Positions 1 through 7,423 of a stretch of DNA of 32,008 nt are shown one piece after another. This DNA comes from Prosthecobacter sp. Lineage in GTDB: Bacteria > Verrucomicrobiota > Verrucomicrobiia > Verrucomicrobiales > Verrucomicrobiaceae. How positions within the stretch are numbered: position 1 is the stretch's first letter; every line of letters begins with the position of its first letter. Below the pieces are notes generated by a model. It was not told the DNA's origin and searched no databases. It saw nothing but the letters and a program-made list of their open reading frames with translations. The stretch lies in contig NZ_JACSRD010000162.1 in NCBI RefSeq assembly GCF_014879935.1, positions 1 to 32,008 on the forward strand. Direction: 5' to 3'. A program made the translations under genes and the position numbers.

Positions 1-45
1 GGGACGGCCGTTTTCGTCCACAGCGTCCCAGTAGAGCGTTTTCAT
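1..45 (-). CDS. 5' end of an unidentified gene, running off the left edge
   Basis: Reading leftwards from the ATG at 45, the first 15 codons are open and give MKTLYWDAVDENGRP. The composition looks like a protein N-terminus and not an antisense shadow. No good Shine-Dalgarno sequence is visible upstream, which is also true of most genes in this window. The family cannot be named from 15 residues. The gene would be transcribed in the same direction as the kinase gene at 462-3845 and would lie downstream of it, across the tandem repeat. Confidence 0.35.
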   Translation of the reverse strand, partial: MKTLYWDAVDENGRP

Positions 46-97
46 GGCGGGAAGCGGTTCGAGGCACTTGGTTTGGGCGGGGTAAGCGCGGCAGGTG

Positions 98-325
98 ATG
101 CAGCTCCTGCGGCGGGAGACGGCCGGAATGGGCCGGGAGATCATTCTCCTGCGGCAGGAGACGTCCGGAATGCACCAGGAGACCGTTCTCCTGCGGCAGG
201 AGATGACCGCAATGCGCCAGGAGATCGTTCTCCCGCGTCAGGAGATGCGCCGGATGTGGCGGGAGATCCATCGCCTGCGTCGGCAGATCGCCGGAATGGC
301 GCAGGAGAAGCTTCCCCTGCCGCGC
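98..325. repeat. 42-bp tandem repeat (about 5.4 degenerate copies) with internal dyads
   Basis: A motif of the form CTCCTGCGGCAGGAG recurs at 104, 146, 188, 230 and 272, with a decayed copy near 314. The spacing is exactly 42 bp each time. The motif is itself an inverted repeat around a central base. A second dyad, AGGAGA-N4-TCTCCT, overlaps it in the best unit. Copies diverge from left to right. Because 42 is a multiple of three, every reading frame through the array has a 14-residue period. This is a minisatellite-type array, not a CRISPR: there are no unique spacers. Confidence 0.85.
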
Positions 326-514
326 CTTGTGCGCATTTCGGAGAGAAATCGGGCTGCTGGAGGACAAAACAGTCATTCTGGCGGGGAATACCAGAATGCG
401 GGCATGGCGGTGACAGTGGCCCGGAACTTTTTGTGGCAGCGAACCGCTGTGGGTGACCGCGTTACCGGCAGGGACCTTCTGCGGATGAATGCCGCAGGCG
501 CAACAGCCACTTGA
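98..514 (+). CDS. Possible small coiled-coil protein encoded by the tandem repeat
   Basis: An open frame begins at GTG 95 / ATG 98 and ends at 514. Its first 75 residues are near-perfect heptads of the form (I/T/M)xx(L/M)RQE. Hydrophobic residues fall at a and d, Arg mostly at e and Glu or Gln at g, which is the pattern of a stable coiled coil. The a/d hydrophobics are kept in the most diverged units (for example EIHRLRRQIAGM), which mildly favours this frame being coding. Against this, the last 65 residues look random, the end overlaps the 3' end of the kinase gene by 53 bp, there is no clear ribosome site, and all frames are open in such GC-rich repeats. It could equally be a non-coding minisatellite. 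Confidence 0.28.
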   Translation: MQLLRRETAGMGREIILLRQETSGMHQETVLLRQEMTAMRQEIVLPRQEMRRMWREIHRLRRQIAGMAQEKLPLPRLVRISERNRAAGGQNSHSGGEYQNAGMAVTVARNFLWQRTAVGDRVTGRDLLRMNAAGATAT

Positions 515-3500
515 GCTCTGCCATCAGCGATGGATTGGCCGGGTAGTCGCGGCGGAGAAACGAGAGCGCTTCTCCTGGGTCGTTCCAACCACGGATGAGA
601 GCAAACAAATCGGTGGCCGAGGCTCGTGGGTTTGTCATTTCCTCCACGAGTTGTGCGACGACTCGCGGCAGCCGGGCATCATCACCCTCGCCAGCGAATG
701 AAAAGCCTGATGGACGGAAATACTGCCCGAACATGAGCTGGTAGAAGCGCCGGTGCAGTTCACGCGGCGGGAGCGTGCAGAGAGCGTAATCACGCGCGAG
801 CTGGCGGCCGGATTCCGTGGTGAACAGCGCGTTAAGTGTGTCGATATAATCCGGATCGGCGAGGAAGCTGGTAAGGAACAGGCCTTGCCTCTCGGAGCGG
901 GCATGGTCAGCGACGTTGCGGCTGATGAGGTCGCTGATGACTTCATGAGCGATGGTTTTGTCCCAGGTTTGAGTCAGCGTGTGAAGGATGACCCGGTCAC
1001 AAAGGTGCAGGGGGCTGCGCATGGTGATGGCGGTGGCTTTGTCCAATGCCCGCCGCCAGGCGGCCTGTGCTGCCTCCTCGTCTCCTTGAAGTCGGCACAC
1101 CATGCCGTCGAACAAACCTGCGCTGGTCAGCAGACGCGTGTCCCCTCCTTGCTGCTTGAGAGCCGTTGACGCACCAGCAGCGGCCAAAGAAAGATCGCCC
1201 GCCCTCGCCGCGCGGCGGCCTCCCTCCAATGCGGTGAGGCACCGCACGGTGGGATCATTGGGTATCTCATTTCGCCAGTGCCCGAGCCTTGCGGCGAGTG
1301 AGGAGTCTTTTTCGGAGGGTGAAATGCGGCACCAGAGCGCCAGACAGTTCAGGGCAGCCAGATGATCGGCCGGAACGACGGACAGGCGACGCGCTTCGCT
1401 GATGTCCAGCCCGGCCATCAACAAGCGTCTGGCTCCATCGTCCAACGATGCCTGATGAAAGGAAAAGGCACAGCGGTTGGCAATATCCACATTCGAGCAG
1501 CCGAGCAGGCGGAGGGCCTTGGCGGCGGCAAGGACTTCCCGGGGGTCGGAGTTCAGCAGTCCGCTACCCGCGCCCAAGCGGCGGTAGGCATTGATCAACT
1601 TGACCTGGCTTTGCGGATCCACGCTTCGAATGATGTGGGACGGAACCTCGCCAGGCAGATTTTCCAGCCAGGCAGCGGCGGCCGTCAGGCCCTTGGTGGT
1701 GGCTGTCCGCACCCAGAGGTGATAAGCGCTGAAGTCCCGCCAAGGTGAGGGCGGGCCGGCCAGGATGCCCTCCCAGAGCCTGGCCGCCTCGTCGTATTCC
1801 TTGAGCTGGATATGCACGGCAGCCAGCTTGTAGCGCGCCTCAACGCCATGGTCCGGAGCGCCTGTCAACTCCTCAAAGTGACGCTGCGCGTCCTGCCAGC
1901 GTCCTTGGGAGGCCAGCAGATCCGCCTCCTCCAGCGGGCTGATGGCCTTCCGCTCCAACTGCCGGATGCTGAGTGCCTGGAGTCCGATGGCCTTGGGCCA
2001 GTAGAGGCGGCACCAGTTGGTGTCGGTGGCACTGCTCAATAGGAACAGGTTCTCGGCCTTGACCGAATGAACGCCGTTGATGACCGCCTCTGCACGATTT
2101 TGGTTCACCCGCAGCGCCAGAGTGAAAGGCTTTTGCAAAAGCGCGGTGTCCGGAATGTGGCAGCCTGTCTGAAAACTTCGGTTGTGGGAAAGGTAGAGAA
2201 TGAAGGAGCCCGGATCGGGATCAGACACGCCCACGGCTTTTTTGACAGCCTGCGGAGCATTCCCGGTCTTGTAAACGGCAACGTCCACGCGCGAATCGAG
2301 GTGGGTGACTCCCATGCCGATGTATCGAAAGGCAGACTCGGGAACGCTGAAGGTGGCAGTCACCTCCGCCGGAGTGCGCAGGGTGTCCATGACGGTGATG
2401 GTGGCGGGCTGCTCCGGCGGACCATCGTATTCGGGATGCAGCAGCCCGTCCTCCCCGGAGACGCGCACATGACTCCGGGGGAACAGACCCTGAAGATGCG
2501 TGAATGGCGGGTGCAGGTCGGCGAGGGATCTCCAGCCTCCCCGGCGCGCATCGAGGAGTCCGGTGAGACGGCCCGCCTCCGCCCGGTCATGCGGCCGCAG
2601 CCATTCGATGGCCTCGACCATCCATGTCCATTGTTCATCGCCGACACGAGTCTGGCGAAGGGCGGAGAAGATGTCATGCGACACATCCGCCAGCAGGGCG
2701 GACCTGCGATGGTCGGCACTGTCAGGAGAAAGCAGGGCCAGACGGGCCAGATCCGCCTCCGCCGCCTGGAGCTGGCTGCGGCTCCATTTTTGAAGAACCA
2801 ATGATTCTGCGAGACGCGCCTCCAGCTCCCGCCGCTGCCGTTCGCGCACCGCGCGTTCGCCATTCCAAGCCGCAAAACCTGTGAGCGCAAGACAGGCAAC
2901 CATCGTCGCAGCGAGGGCAGGCTTTCGTCGCGCCCAGCGAAACACTTGGGTGATGCGAGAGACGTGTCGTGCCCTCACGGGATGGCCCTTCAAGAAAAGT
3001 TCGAGGTCGTCGGCCAGTTCTGTTCCATTCGCATAACGATCCGTCGGGCGGTGTGCCAGTGCCTTCAACAGGATGCACTCCAGATCACGCGGAATGGCAG
3101 GATTCAGCGCGGAGGGGCGGGCCGGTGCCCGCTCGTCGTTGTGTCGTTGAACGACGACCGTGAACTCGCCGGGATGCGGCGGCACGTCAGTGAGCAGTTC
3201 GTAGAGCGTGGCCCCGAGCGCATACACGTCTGTCGCGGGGGAGATCGGAGACCGGCGGCGGTCAAACTGCTCCGGAGCCATGTAGTGAACCGTTCCCAAC
3301 GCCTCGTTGGTCAGGGTGAGAGTCAGTTCGTTCTCCACCTTGGCGATGGAAAAATCGACAATGACAGGCTGATGAGTGACGGCGCTGACGAGGATGTTCG
3401 CGGGCTTCAGATCGCGATGCACGACGCCAAGACCATGAAACCAGCCCGCTGCACGGGCCGCCTGAACCATCAGCTTCACCCGTTCCTGGAGGCCCAGCCG

Positions 3501-3845
3501 GTGAGTGGCGCACCACTTACGCAAGTCGAGGCCCGGGATGAACTCCATGACGAGGCAGAAATGCCCGCCTCTGATCTGGAAATCGAGAATGGGCACGACG
3601 GATTCATGCGCACCGGCCTCGCGAAGTTTGGTCAGGGTTTCGCCCTCGACCTCCAGCCGTGCGAGCGCCTGCTCATCGCCCATACGTGACGAATCGAGCA
3701 GCTTCAGGGCCACGACGCGGTCGGTGGCGACCTCACGAGCGCGCCACACCTGTCCCATGGCCCCGGCCCCCACGCGCTCAAGCAACTCAAAGCGTTGATC
3801 CCATCCAAAGGGGGAGAGAAAGGATTGAACCGTCGAAGGCTGCAT
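462..3845 (-). CDS. Membrane Ser/Thr protein kinase with LamG-like and TPR regions
   Basis: A 1127-residue bacterial (PknB-type) kinase starting at the ATG at 3845, which gives MQPSTVQSF; a start 19 codons further up is possible but adds no domain. The kinase domain covers about residues 20-300: Gly loop GAGAMG at 26-31, Lys48, the catalytic HRDLKPAN from 143, and APEQ near 190. The DFG motif reads DFS (164-166), so the metal-loop glycine is Ser. A single membrane segment lies near 308-328 (ATMVACLALTGFAAW). The region after it, to about 600, looks like a LamG/concanavalin-type beta domain, and the rest is helical with TPR-like repeats. By family knowledge the kinase sits in the cytoplasm and the C-terminal half outside as sensor or scaffold. 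The divergent sigma factor 91 bp away is a probable partner or target. Confidence 0.9.
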   Translation of the reverse strand: MQPSTVQSFLSPFGWDQRFELLERVGAGAMGQVWRAREVATDRVVALKLLDSSRMGDEQALARLEVEGETLTKLREAGAHESVVPILDFQIRGGHFCLVMEFIPGLDLRKWCATHRLGLQERVKLMVQAARAAGWFHGLGVVHRDLKPANILVSAVTHQPVIVDFSIAKVENELTLTLTNEALGTVHYMAPEQFDRRRSPISPATDVYALGATLYELLTDVPPHPGEFTVVVQRHNDERAPARPSALNPAIPRDLECILLKALAHRPTDRYANGTELADDLELFLKGHPVRARHVSRITQVFRWARRKPALAATMVACLALTGFAAWNGERAVRERQRRELEARLAESLVLQKWSRSQLQAAEADLARLALLSPDSADHRRSALLADVSHDIFSALRQTRVGDEQWTWMVEAIEWLRPHDRAEAGRLTGLLDARRGGWRSLADLHPPFTHLQGLFPRSHVRVSGEDGLLHPEYDGPPEQPATITVMDTLRTPAEVTATFSVPESAFRYIGMGVTHLDSRVDVAVYKTGNAPQAVKKAVGVSDPDPGSFILYLSHNRSFQTGCHIPDTALLQKPFTLALRVNQNRAEAVINGVHSVKAENLFLLSSATDTNWCRLYWPKAIGLQALSIRQLERKAISPLEEADLLASQGRWQDAQRHFEELTGAPDHGVEARYKLAAVHIQLKEYDEAARLWEGILAGPPSPWRDFSAYHLWVRTATTKGLTAAAAWLENLPGEVPSHIIRSVDPQSQVKLINAYRRLGAGSGLLNSDPREVLAAAKALRLLGCSNVDIANRCAFSFHQASLDDGARRLLMAGLDISEARRLSVVPADHLAALNCLALWCRISPSEKDSSLAARLGHWRNEIPNDPTVRCLTALEGGRRAARAGDLSLAAAGASTALKQQGGDTRLLTSAGLFDGMVCRLQGDEEAAQAAWRRALDKATAITMRSPLHLCDRVILHTLTQTWDKTIAHEVISDLISRNVADHARSERQGLFLTSFLADPDYIDTLNALFTTESGRQLARDYALCTLPPRELHRRFYQLMFGQYFRPSGFSFAGEGDDARLPRVVAQLVEEMTNPRASATDLFALIRGWNDPGEALSFLRRDYPANPSLMAELKWLLRLRHSSAEGPCR

Positions 3846-3936
3846 GAACAAAGGAATGCTCCGGATCTGGGAATGAGACTGGAACGCGAAAAATGTCACC
3901 AAATCATGCGAAAATGGTAGGAACCTTCAAACTCCC

Positions 3937-4683
3937 ATGAATCCCGGCCCGCGCATTTTCCCCACGACTTCCCAAACACTCGTCGAGGCACTCAATTCAC
4001 CGGATGCGAAGAGGCGCGAGATGTCAGTGGCACGGTTCTGCTCGGCTTATTACCCCTCCATCTACGGCTATGCGCGCATGCTTGGACTGCGGGAGGCGGA
4101 TGCGCAGGATCGCGCGCAGGATTTCTTTGTGGAGGTTGTTCGGGATGATCTGCTGAACCGGTTCGACCCCAGACGCGGCACCCGTTTCAGCTCCTGGTTG
4201 ATGAAATGCTTCAAGAACCTGGAAATCAATCATCGCGCCAGCCAGTCGCGCCTCAAACGCGGAGGTGGAAGGGAGTTTGTGGAGTTTGACCCCGACCACG
4301 CTGAGCACAGCTTCCGTGCCGCTCATCTCGCCCAACTGGACCCGGAACCCACCTTCGACCTGATGCTAGCCCGCGAGGTGTGGCATGTGGCGAAGGCGGC
4401 GGTCATTGAGCGGCATGCTCAGAAAAACAATGGTGCCCTTGTTTCCGACCTCCTCCCTCTGGTGCTGATGGATCGTTGGCCTCCACGGCCAGTGCCCACT
4501 CAGGAGGAAATGGCCGCGAAACACGGCACCACGCCGGTGAAATTGAAGGCCTTTTTCAACCGCACGTTGAAGACCCAGGCCCGCAACCGGTTCGACGAAG
4601 CAGCCGCCGTGGCGTGCCCGGGCATCAGCATGCAGGACATCAACCACCTTTGGCACTTGCTGTGCCGATACGGCGACGAGTGA
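3937..4683 (+). CDS. ECF-type sigma-70 family RNA polymerase sigma factor
   Basis: A 248-residue sigma factor. Region 2 is recognisable at about residues 30-95: YYPSIYGYARMLGL, then the acidic stretch EADAQDRAQDFFVEVV and RFSSWLMKCFKNLEINHRAS, the promoter-melting and -10 recognition part. The C-terminal part contains a helix-turn-helix-like stretch (PTQEEMAAKHGTTPVKLKAFFNRTL), consistent with region 4. At 248 residues it is longer than a typical ECF factor of about 190, mostly in the linker. It is divergent from the kinase gene, with the intergenic gap at 3846-3936 shared by both promoters. ECF factors paired with Ser/Thr kinases are known in planctomycetes and verrucomicrobia, where phosphorylation is thought to control the sigma factor. 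That link is inferred here from adjacency. It converges with the next gene with only 7 bp between stops. Confidence 0.88.
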   Translation: MNPGPRIFPTTSQTLVEALNSPDAKRREMSVARFCSAYYPSIYGYARMLGLREADAQDRAQDFFVEVVRDDLLNRFDPRRGTRFSSWLMKCFKNLEINHRASQSRLKRGGGREFVEFDPDHAEHSFRAAHLAQLDPEPTFDLMLAREVWHVAKAAVIERHAQKNNGALVSDLLPLVLMDRWPPRPVPTQEEMAAKHGTTPVKLKAFFNRTLKTQARNRFDEAAAVACPGISMQDINHLWHLLCRYGDE

Positions 4684-4690
4684 CTCGGGC

Positions 4691-6076
4691 TCACTGAAGC
4701 TCGCGCTTCACCTCACCCACACGATAGCCGAAGCCCGGGCCGCTGAGGGTGCTGAGATCGATGATGCCGTTGCGGCGTTGGAAGAGGCCGGGATGGATGG
4801 CTTGTTCGGGCAGGGATGCCTCGGGATAGAACTGCATCGCGTTGCATTCCACGCCCTGGATCGTGCCGGCATGCGCGGCGAGGCGCACGTGGGGGATCAT
4901 GGCGAGCATCGGATTGGTCAAATCCTGCACCATGAGCGGCATGCCGTGCGCCTTGGCCCAGCAGAGGCTCAGCAATGCGCCGGTTTGGGTTTTGCAGGTC
5001 TTCAAAGCGACACCAGACCACCCGAGACGGCGGCCGAGGCGGACGAACTCCCAATCGTGGGCGCTTTCATCGAGGAAGAGCGGCTTGCGGGCGGAAACGC
5101 TGCGCACGTCGATCTGATGCGCCTCAAGATCATACGGGAAGGGCTGCTCAACATAGAGAGTGCGGGCAAAGATCTCCGGCTCATCGCGCAGCAGACGGTC
5201 CATGATCGCATTCACGTAGGCGGGCTCCTTCACGGTGCAGTTGAAGTCGGCGCTGAACCACGTGACACCGCCTGCGAGGCCGATGCGGCCCACGCGCACC
5301 ATGCGCTCGTAGTCCCAGGCCGCGTCGGTGCCACGCAGCTTGACCTTGAGGCACTTCAGGCCGTCGCGCTGGATCCAATCCGCCAGCAGCACGGGATGCT
5401 CGTCCTTCGGCTCGTTGCCGGTGAGGTCGGAGGCCTCCAGCGCATCGACACCACCGACGAGATGCCACACGGGAAGCTGCTTCGGTGCGTCCATGACCAG
5501 AAAGTCCTGCGGATAGCGTCCGGCGAAGCTGATGCCGCTGCCTTCCTCCGGCGTGATGAAGGTGGAAAGGTCGCGGTTCATGAAGTCCGCGTTGTAAGTC
5601 GTGTAAATGTCACGGCCATGCAGGACGCCGTAGGCATCGTGAATGGCGATGTCGAAGGCGCTAAAGGCCACGAGCGAGCCTAGATAGGGCATTTCATCGC
5701 CTCCGGCCTGCGCGTTGGCTTCACGCAATGTCGCGGCCAGCGTGCCGTGCATGAAGTCGTGGCCGATCTCCATCGGGTGTCCGCTCAAGCCGCCTTCGAC
5801 GAGGCGTTTCGCCAGCAGCGTGGAGAAATCCTGCATGCGCTGCGCACGCACGGCCACGCTGAGCGTGCTGGGCCACACCCATGAGACGCTGAGCGGTGTC
5901 TCGCCCCAACCCTGGGCCGTTTTGCCGCTGCCATCGGCCACCGTCACGCGAACGCGCAGGCAGACGACATTCGTGACGGTCTCCGGCCCGAACTTCAGCG
6001 GCACACGCATCGTGACCGGGATGAAAAACACTTCGGCGGCGGTGACACGGACATCGGTGGGCTTGGTGGAGGACAT
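4691..6076 (-). CDS. Mandelate racemase / muconate lactonizing-type enolase-superfamily enzyme
   Basis: A 461-residue protein starting at the ATG at 6076 (MSSTKPTDVRV). A longer frame to 6151 exists but would run into the divergent gene. Enolase-superfamily landmarks are in order: KVKLRG (K244/K246) on the second barrel strand, metal ligands D277 (SADFNC), E310 (YVEQPFP) and D336 (FLDES), and Lys359/Lys362 on a late strand (GVALKTCKTQ). Paired lysines on opposite sides are typical of the MLE/epimerase subgroups, which abstract a proton alpha to a carboxylate. The substrate cannot be read from sequence. It is longer than most MLE-subgroup members because of an extended N-terminal capping region. 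Divergence from an amidohydrolase 67 bp away suggests a shared catabolic route for an acid or lactone. Confidence 0.85.
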   Translation of the reverse strand: MSSTKPTDVRVTAAEVFFIPVTMRVPLKFGPETVTNVVCLRVRVTVADGSGKTAQGWGETPLSVSWVWPSTLSVAVRAQRMQDFSTLLAKRLVEGGLSGHPMEIGHDFMHGTLAATLREANAQAGGDEMPYLGSLVAFSAFDIAIHDAYGVLHGRDIYTTYNADFMNRDLSTFITPEEGSGISFAGRYPQDFLVMDAPKQLPVWHLVGGVDALEASDLTGNEPKDEHPVLLADWIQRDGLKCLKVKLRGTDAAWDYERMVRVGRIGLAGGVTWFSADFNCTVKEPAYVNAIMDRLLRDEPEIFARTLYVEQPFPYDLEAHQIDVRSVSARKPLFLDESAHDWEFVRLGRRLGWSGVALKTCKTQTGALLSLCWAKAHGMPLMVQDLTNPMLAMIPHVRLAAHAGTIQGVECNAMQFYPEASLPEQAIHPGLFQRRNGIIDLSTLSGPGFGYRVGEVKRELQ

Positions 6077-6143
6077 GAAAGTCAAAATGAAGCGCGTGCT
6101 TCTGCCCGCAAAGAAAACCTTGGGTGGCGACGTTGCCTCGCTC

Positions 6144-6929
6144 ATGCGCATCTGGGATCTGCATTGTCATCTTTCCGGCGTCGCCGGCCTCACACCGGAG
6201 GAGCGGCTGAAGCAACTGTTGGTCTATGCGGATCGCATGGGCATCGAGCGGCTGTGTGTTTACATGGGCCTGAAGTGGTCGCAAGACCCGTCGCCTGCCG
6301 ACTTGGTGACGCAAAACAACGAGGTGCTGCGTGCCATCGCGGCGTTTCCGGATCGTGCGTTCGGCTTCGTTTACCTCAGCGCCAAGCATCCCAAAGAAAG
6401 CCTGGCAGAGCTGGAACGCTGCGTGGCAAACGGCCCGATGGTGGGCGTGAAGCTGTGGGTGGCGGAACGCTGCGCCGTGCCGGCGATCGATGCGATCATC
6501 AAACGAGCTGCGGAGCTGAAGGCGGTCATTTTCCAACACACGTGGTTCAAGACGAACGGCAATTACGCGGGTGAATCGACTCCTGACGAGCTGGTGGCGC
6601 TGGCGAAGCGCTTTCCTGAAGTGCCGATCATCTGCGGGCACACGGGCGGCAACTGGGAGCTGGGAATCCGTGCGATTCGTGCCCAGACGAACCTGCATGC
6701 CGATCTGGCGGGCTCGGACCCGACTGCAGGCTTCACGGAGATGGCGGTGCGTGAACTCGGTGCGGATCGCGTGATCTATGGCAGCGATTGCGGCGGGCGC
6801 AGCTTTGCCAGCCAGCTCGCGAAGGTGCACGGCGCTGCCATCAGTGACGCGGACAAGCAGAAGATATTCTGCGACAACTTGCGCGGCCTGATGCTGCCGA
6901 TTTTGAAGGCGAAAGGAATGAAGGCGTAG
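6144..6929 (+). CDS. Amidohydrolase-2 family TIM-barrel metal-dependent hydrolase
   Basis: A 261-residue protein of the COG2159/amidohydrolase-2 type. The chosen start gives MRIWDLHCHL, the usual N-terminus of the family. An ATG at 6087, with GGAGGA at 6068-6073 thirteen bases upstream, would add 19 residues and cannot be excluded. Metal and catalytic residues are complete: HxH (H7, H9), K103 (GVKLW), H132 (FQHTW), H166 (ICGHTGGN) and D215 (YGSD). The protein is therefore predicted to be an active hydrolase or decarboxylase of a small acid or lactone. It lacks a signal peptide and should be cytoplasmic. It is divergent from the enolase-superfamily gene and followed by a palindromic element that separates it from the convergent GYF-like gene. 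Confidence 0.85.
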   Translation: MRIWDLHCHLSGVAGLTPEERLKQLLVYADRMGIERLCVYMGLKWSQDPSPADLVTQNNEVLRAIAAFPDRAFGFVYLSAKHPKESLAELERCVANGPMVGVKLWVAERCAVPAIDAIIKRAAELKAVIFQHTWFKTNGNYAGESTPDELVALAKRFPEVPIICGHTGGNWELGIRAIRAQTNLHADLAGSDPTAGFTEMAVRELGADRVIYGSDCGGRSFASQLAKVHGAAISDADKQKIFCDNLRGLMLPILKAKGMKA

Positions 6930-6937
6930 CCTGACAC

Positions 6938-6998
6938 GGAATGGGGGACTCCGTCCCCCTGGATTTGCAAACGGGGGACGGAGTCCCCGCTCCTTGGT
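6938..6998. repeat. Palindromic REP/MITE-like element, copy A
   Basis: Arms GGGGGACTCCGTCCCCC (6943-6959) and GGGGGACGGAGTCCCC (6973-6988) are reverse complements across a 13-base loop, and each arm can also fold on itself. The flanks GGAATGG (left) and GCTCCTTGG (right) are shared with the copy at 16018-16083. It lies between a plus-strand stop (6929) and a minus-strand stop (7007), where it could act as a two-way terminator. There is no T-tract. Confidence 0.85.
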
Positions 6999-7006
6999 TG
7001 GTGGCG

Positions 7007-7333
7007 CTACTTCTTCTTTCCGAAGCCGAACAGACGCCGGAGCAGGCCGCCACCTTCTTTCTTCTCCGCAGCTTCGGCCGTGGGAGCTTTGGGACCGGCG
7101 AGGCGACGCACGGCGGAGTCTTTCTTTTCCACGACCTCCTTTTTCTCGACGACCGGGGCCACTTTGCCGCCCATCCAGGCTGGCGAGAGCTCGGCGATGG
7201 TCTGCCAGGCCTCGAGTCCGGTGTGCCAGACCAGCGAATCCGGCGCGAGCTTCTTCTCACGGACCAGTTCCGCCATCGCGGCGGCATCTTTCGGCCCTTC
7301 AGCGGCTCCGGCGTTGTTGATGTACCAGTTCAT
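7007..7333 (-). CDS. Small GYF-like (GYF_2-type) domain protein
   Basis: A 108-residue protein. Residues 1-50 look like the GYF_2 module common in planctomycetes and verrucomicrobia: MNWYINNAG at the start, a central GP, the helix MAELVREKKLAPDS, and WHTGLEAWQTIAE at the end. The remainder is a charged, low-complexity linker rich in Lys, Glu and Ala, ending in a short basic tail (LLRRLFGFGKKK). GYF-type domains bind proline-rich peptides in eukaryotes. Their bacterial partners are mostly unknown, so the role here is open. The gene is convergent with the amidohydrolase at 6144 and divergent from the exported amidohydrolase relative at 7424. Confidence 0.8.
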   Translation of the reverse strand: MNWYINNAGAAEGPKDAAAMAELVREKKLAPDSLVWHTGLEAWQTIAELSPAWMGGKVAPVVEKKEVVEKKDSAVRRLAGPKAPTAEAAEKKEGGGLLRRLFGFGKKK

Positions 7334-7423
7334 CGTCGGTCTCAGGCTAAGCCGTGCTCATGAACCGCGCAAGGGCGTGAGGAAAGGCTTTCCTTCATGA
7401 AGCTGATCGTTCAAGCTGGCCGC

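Noticed and set aside
98-325. CRISPR array
   Set aside because: Units are directly contiguous 42-bp degenerate repeats without unique spacers, and no cas genes are present.
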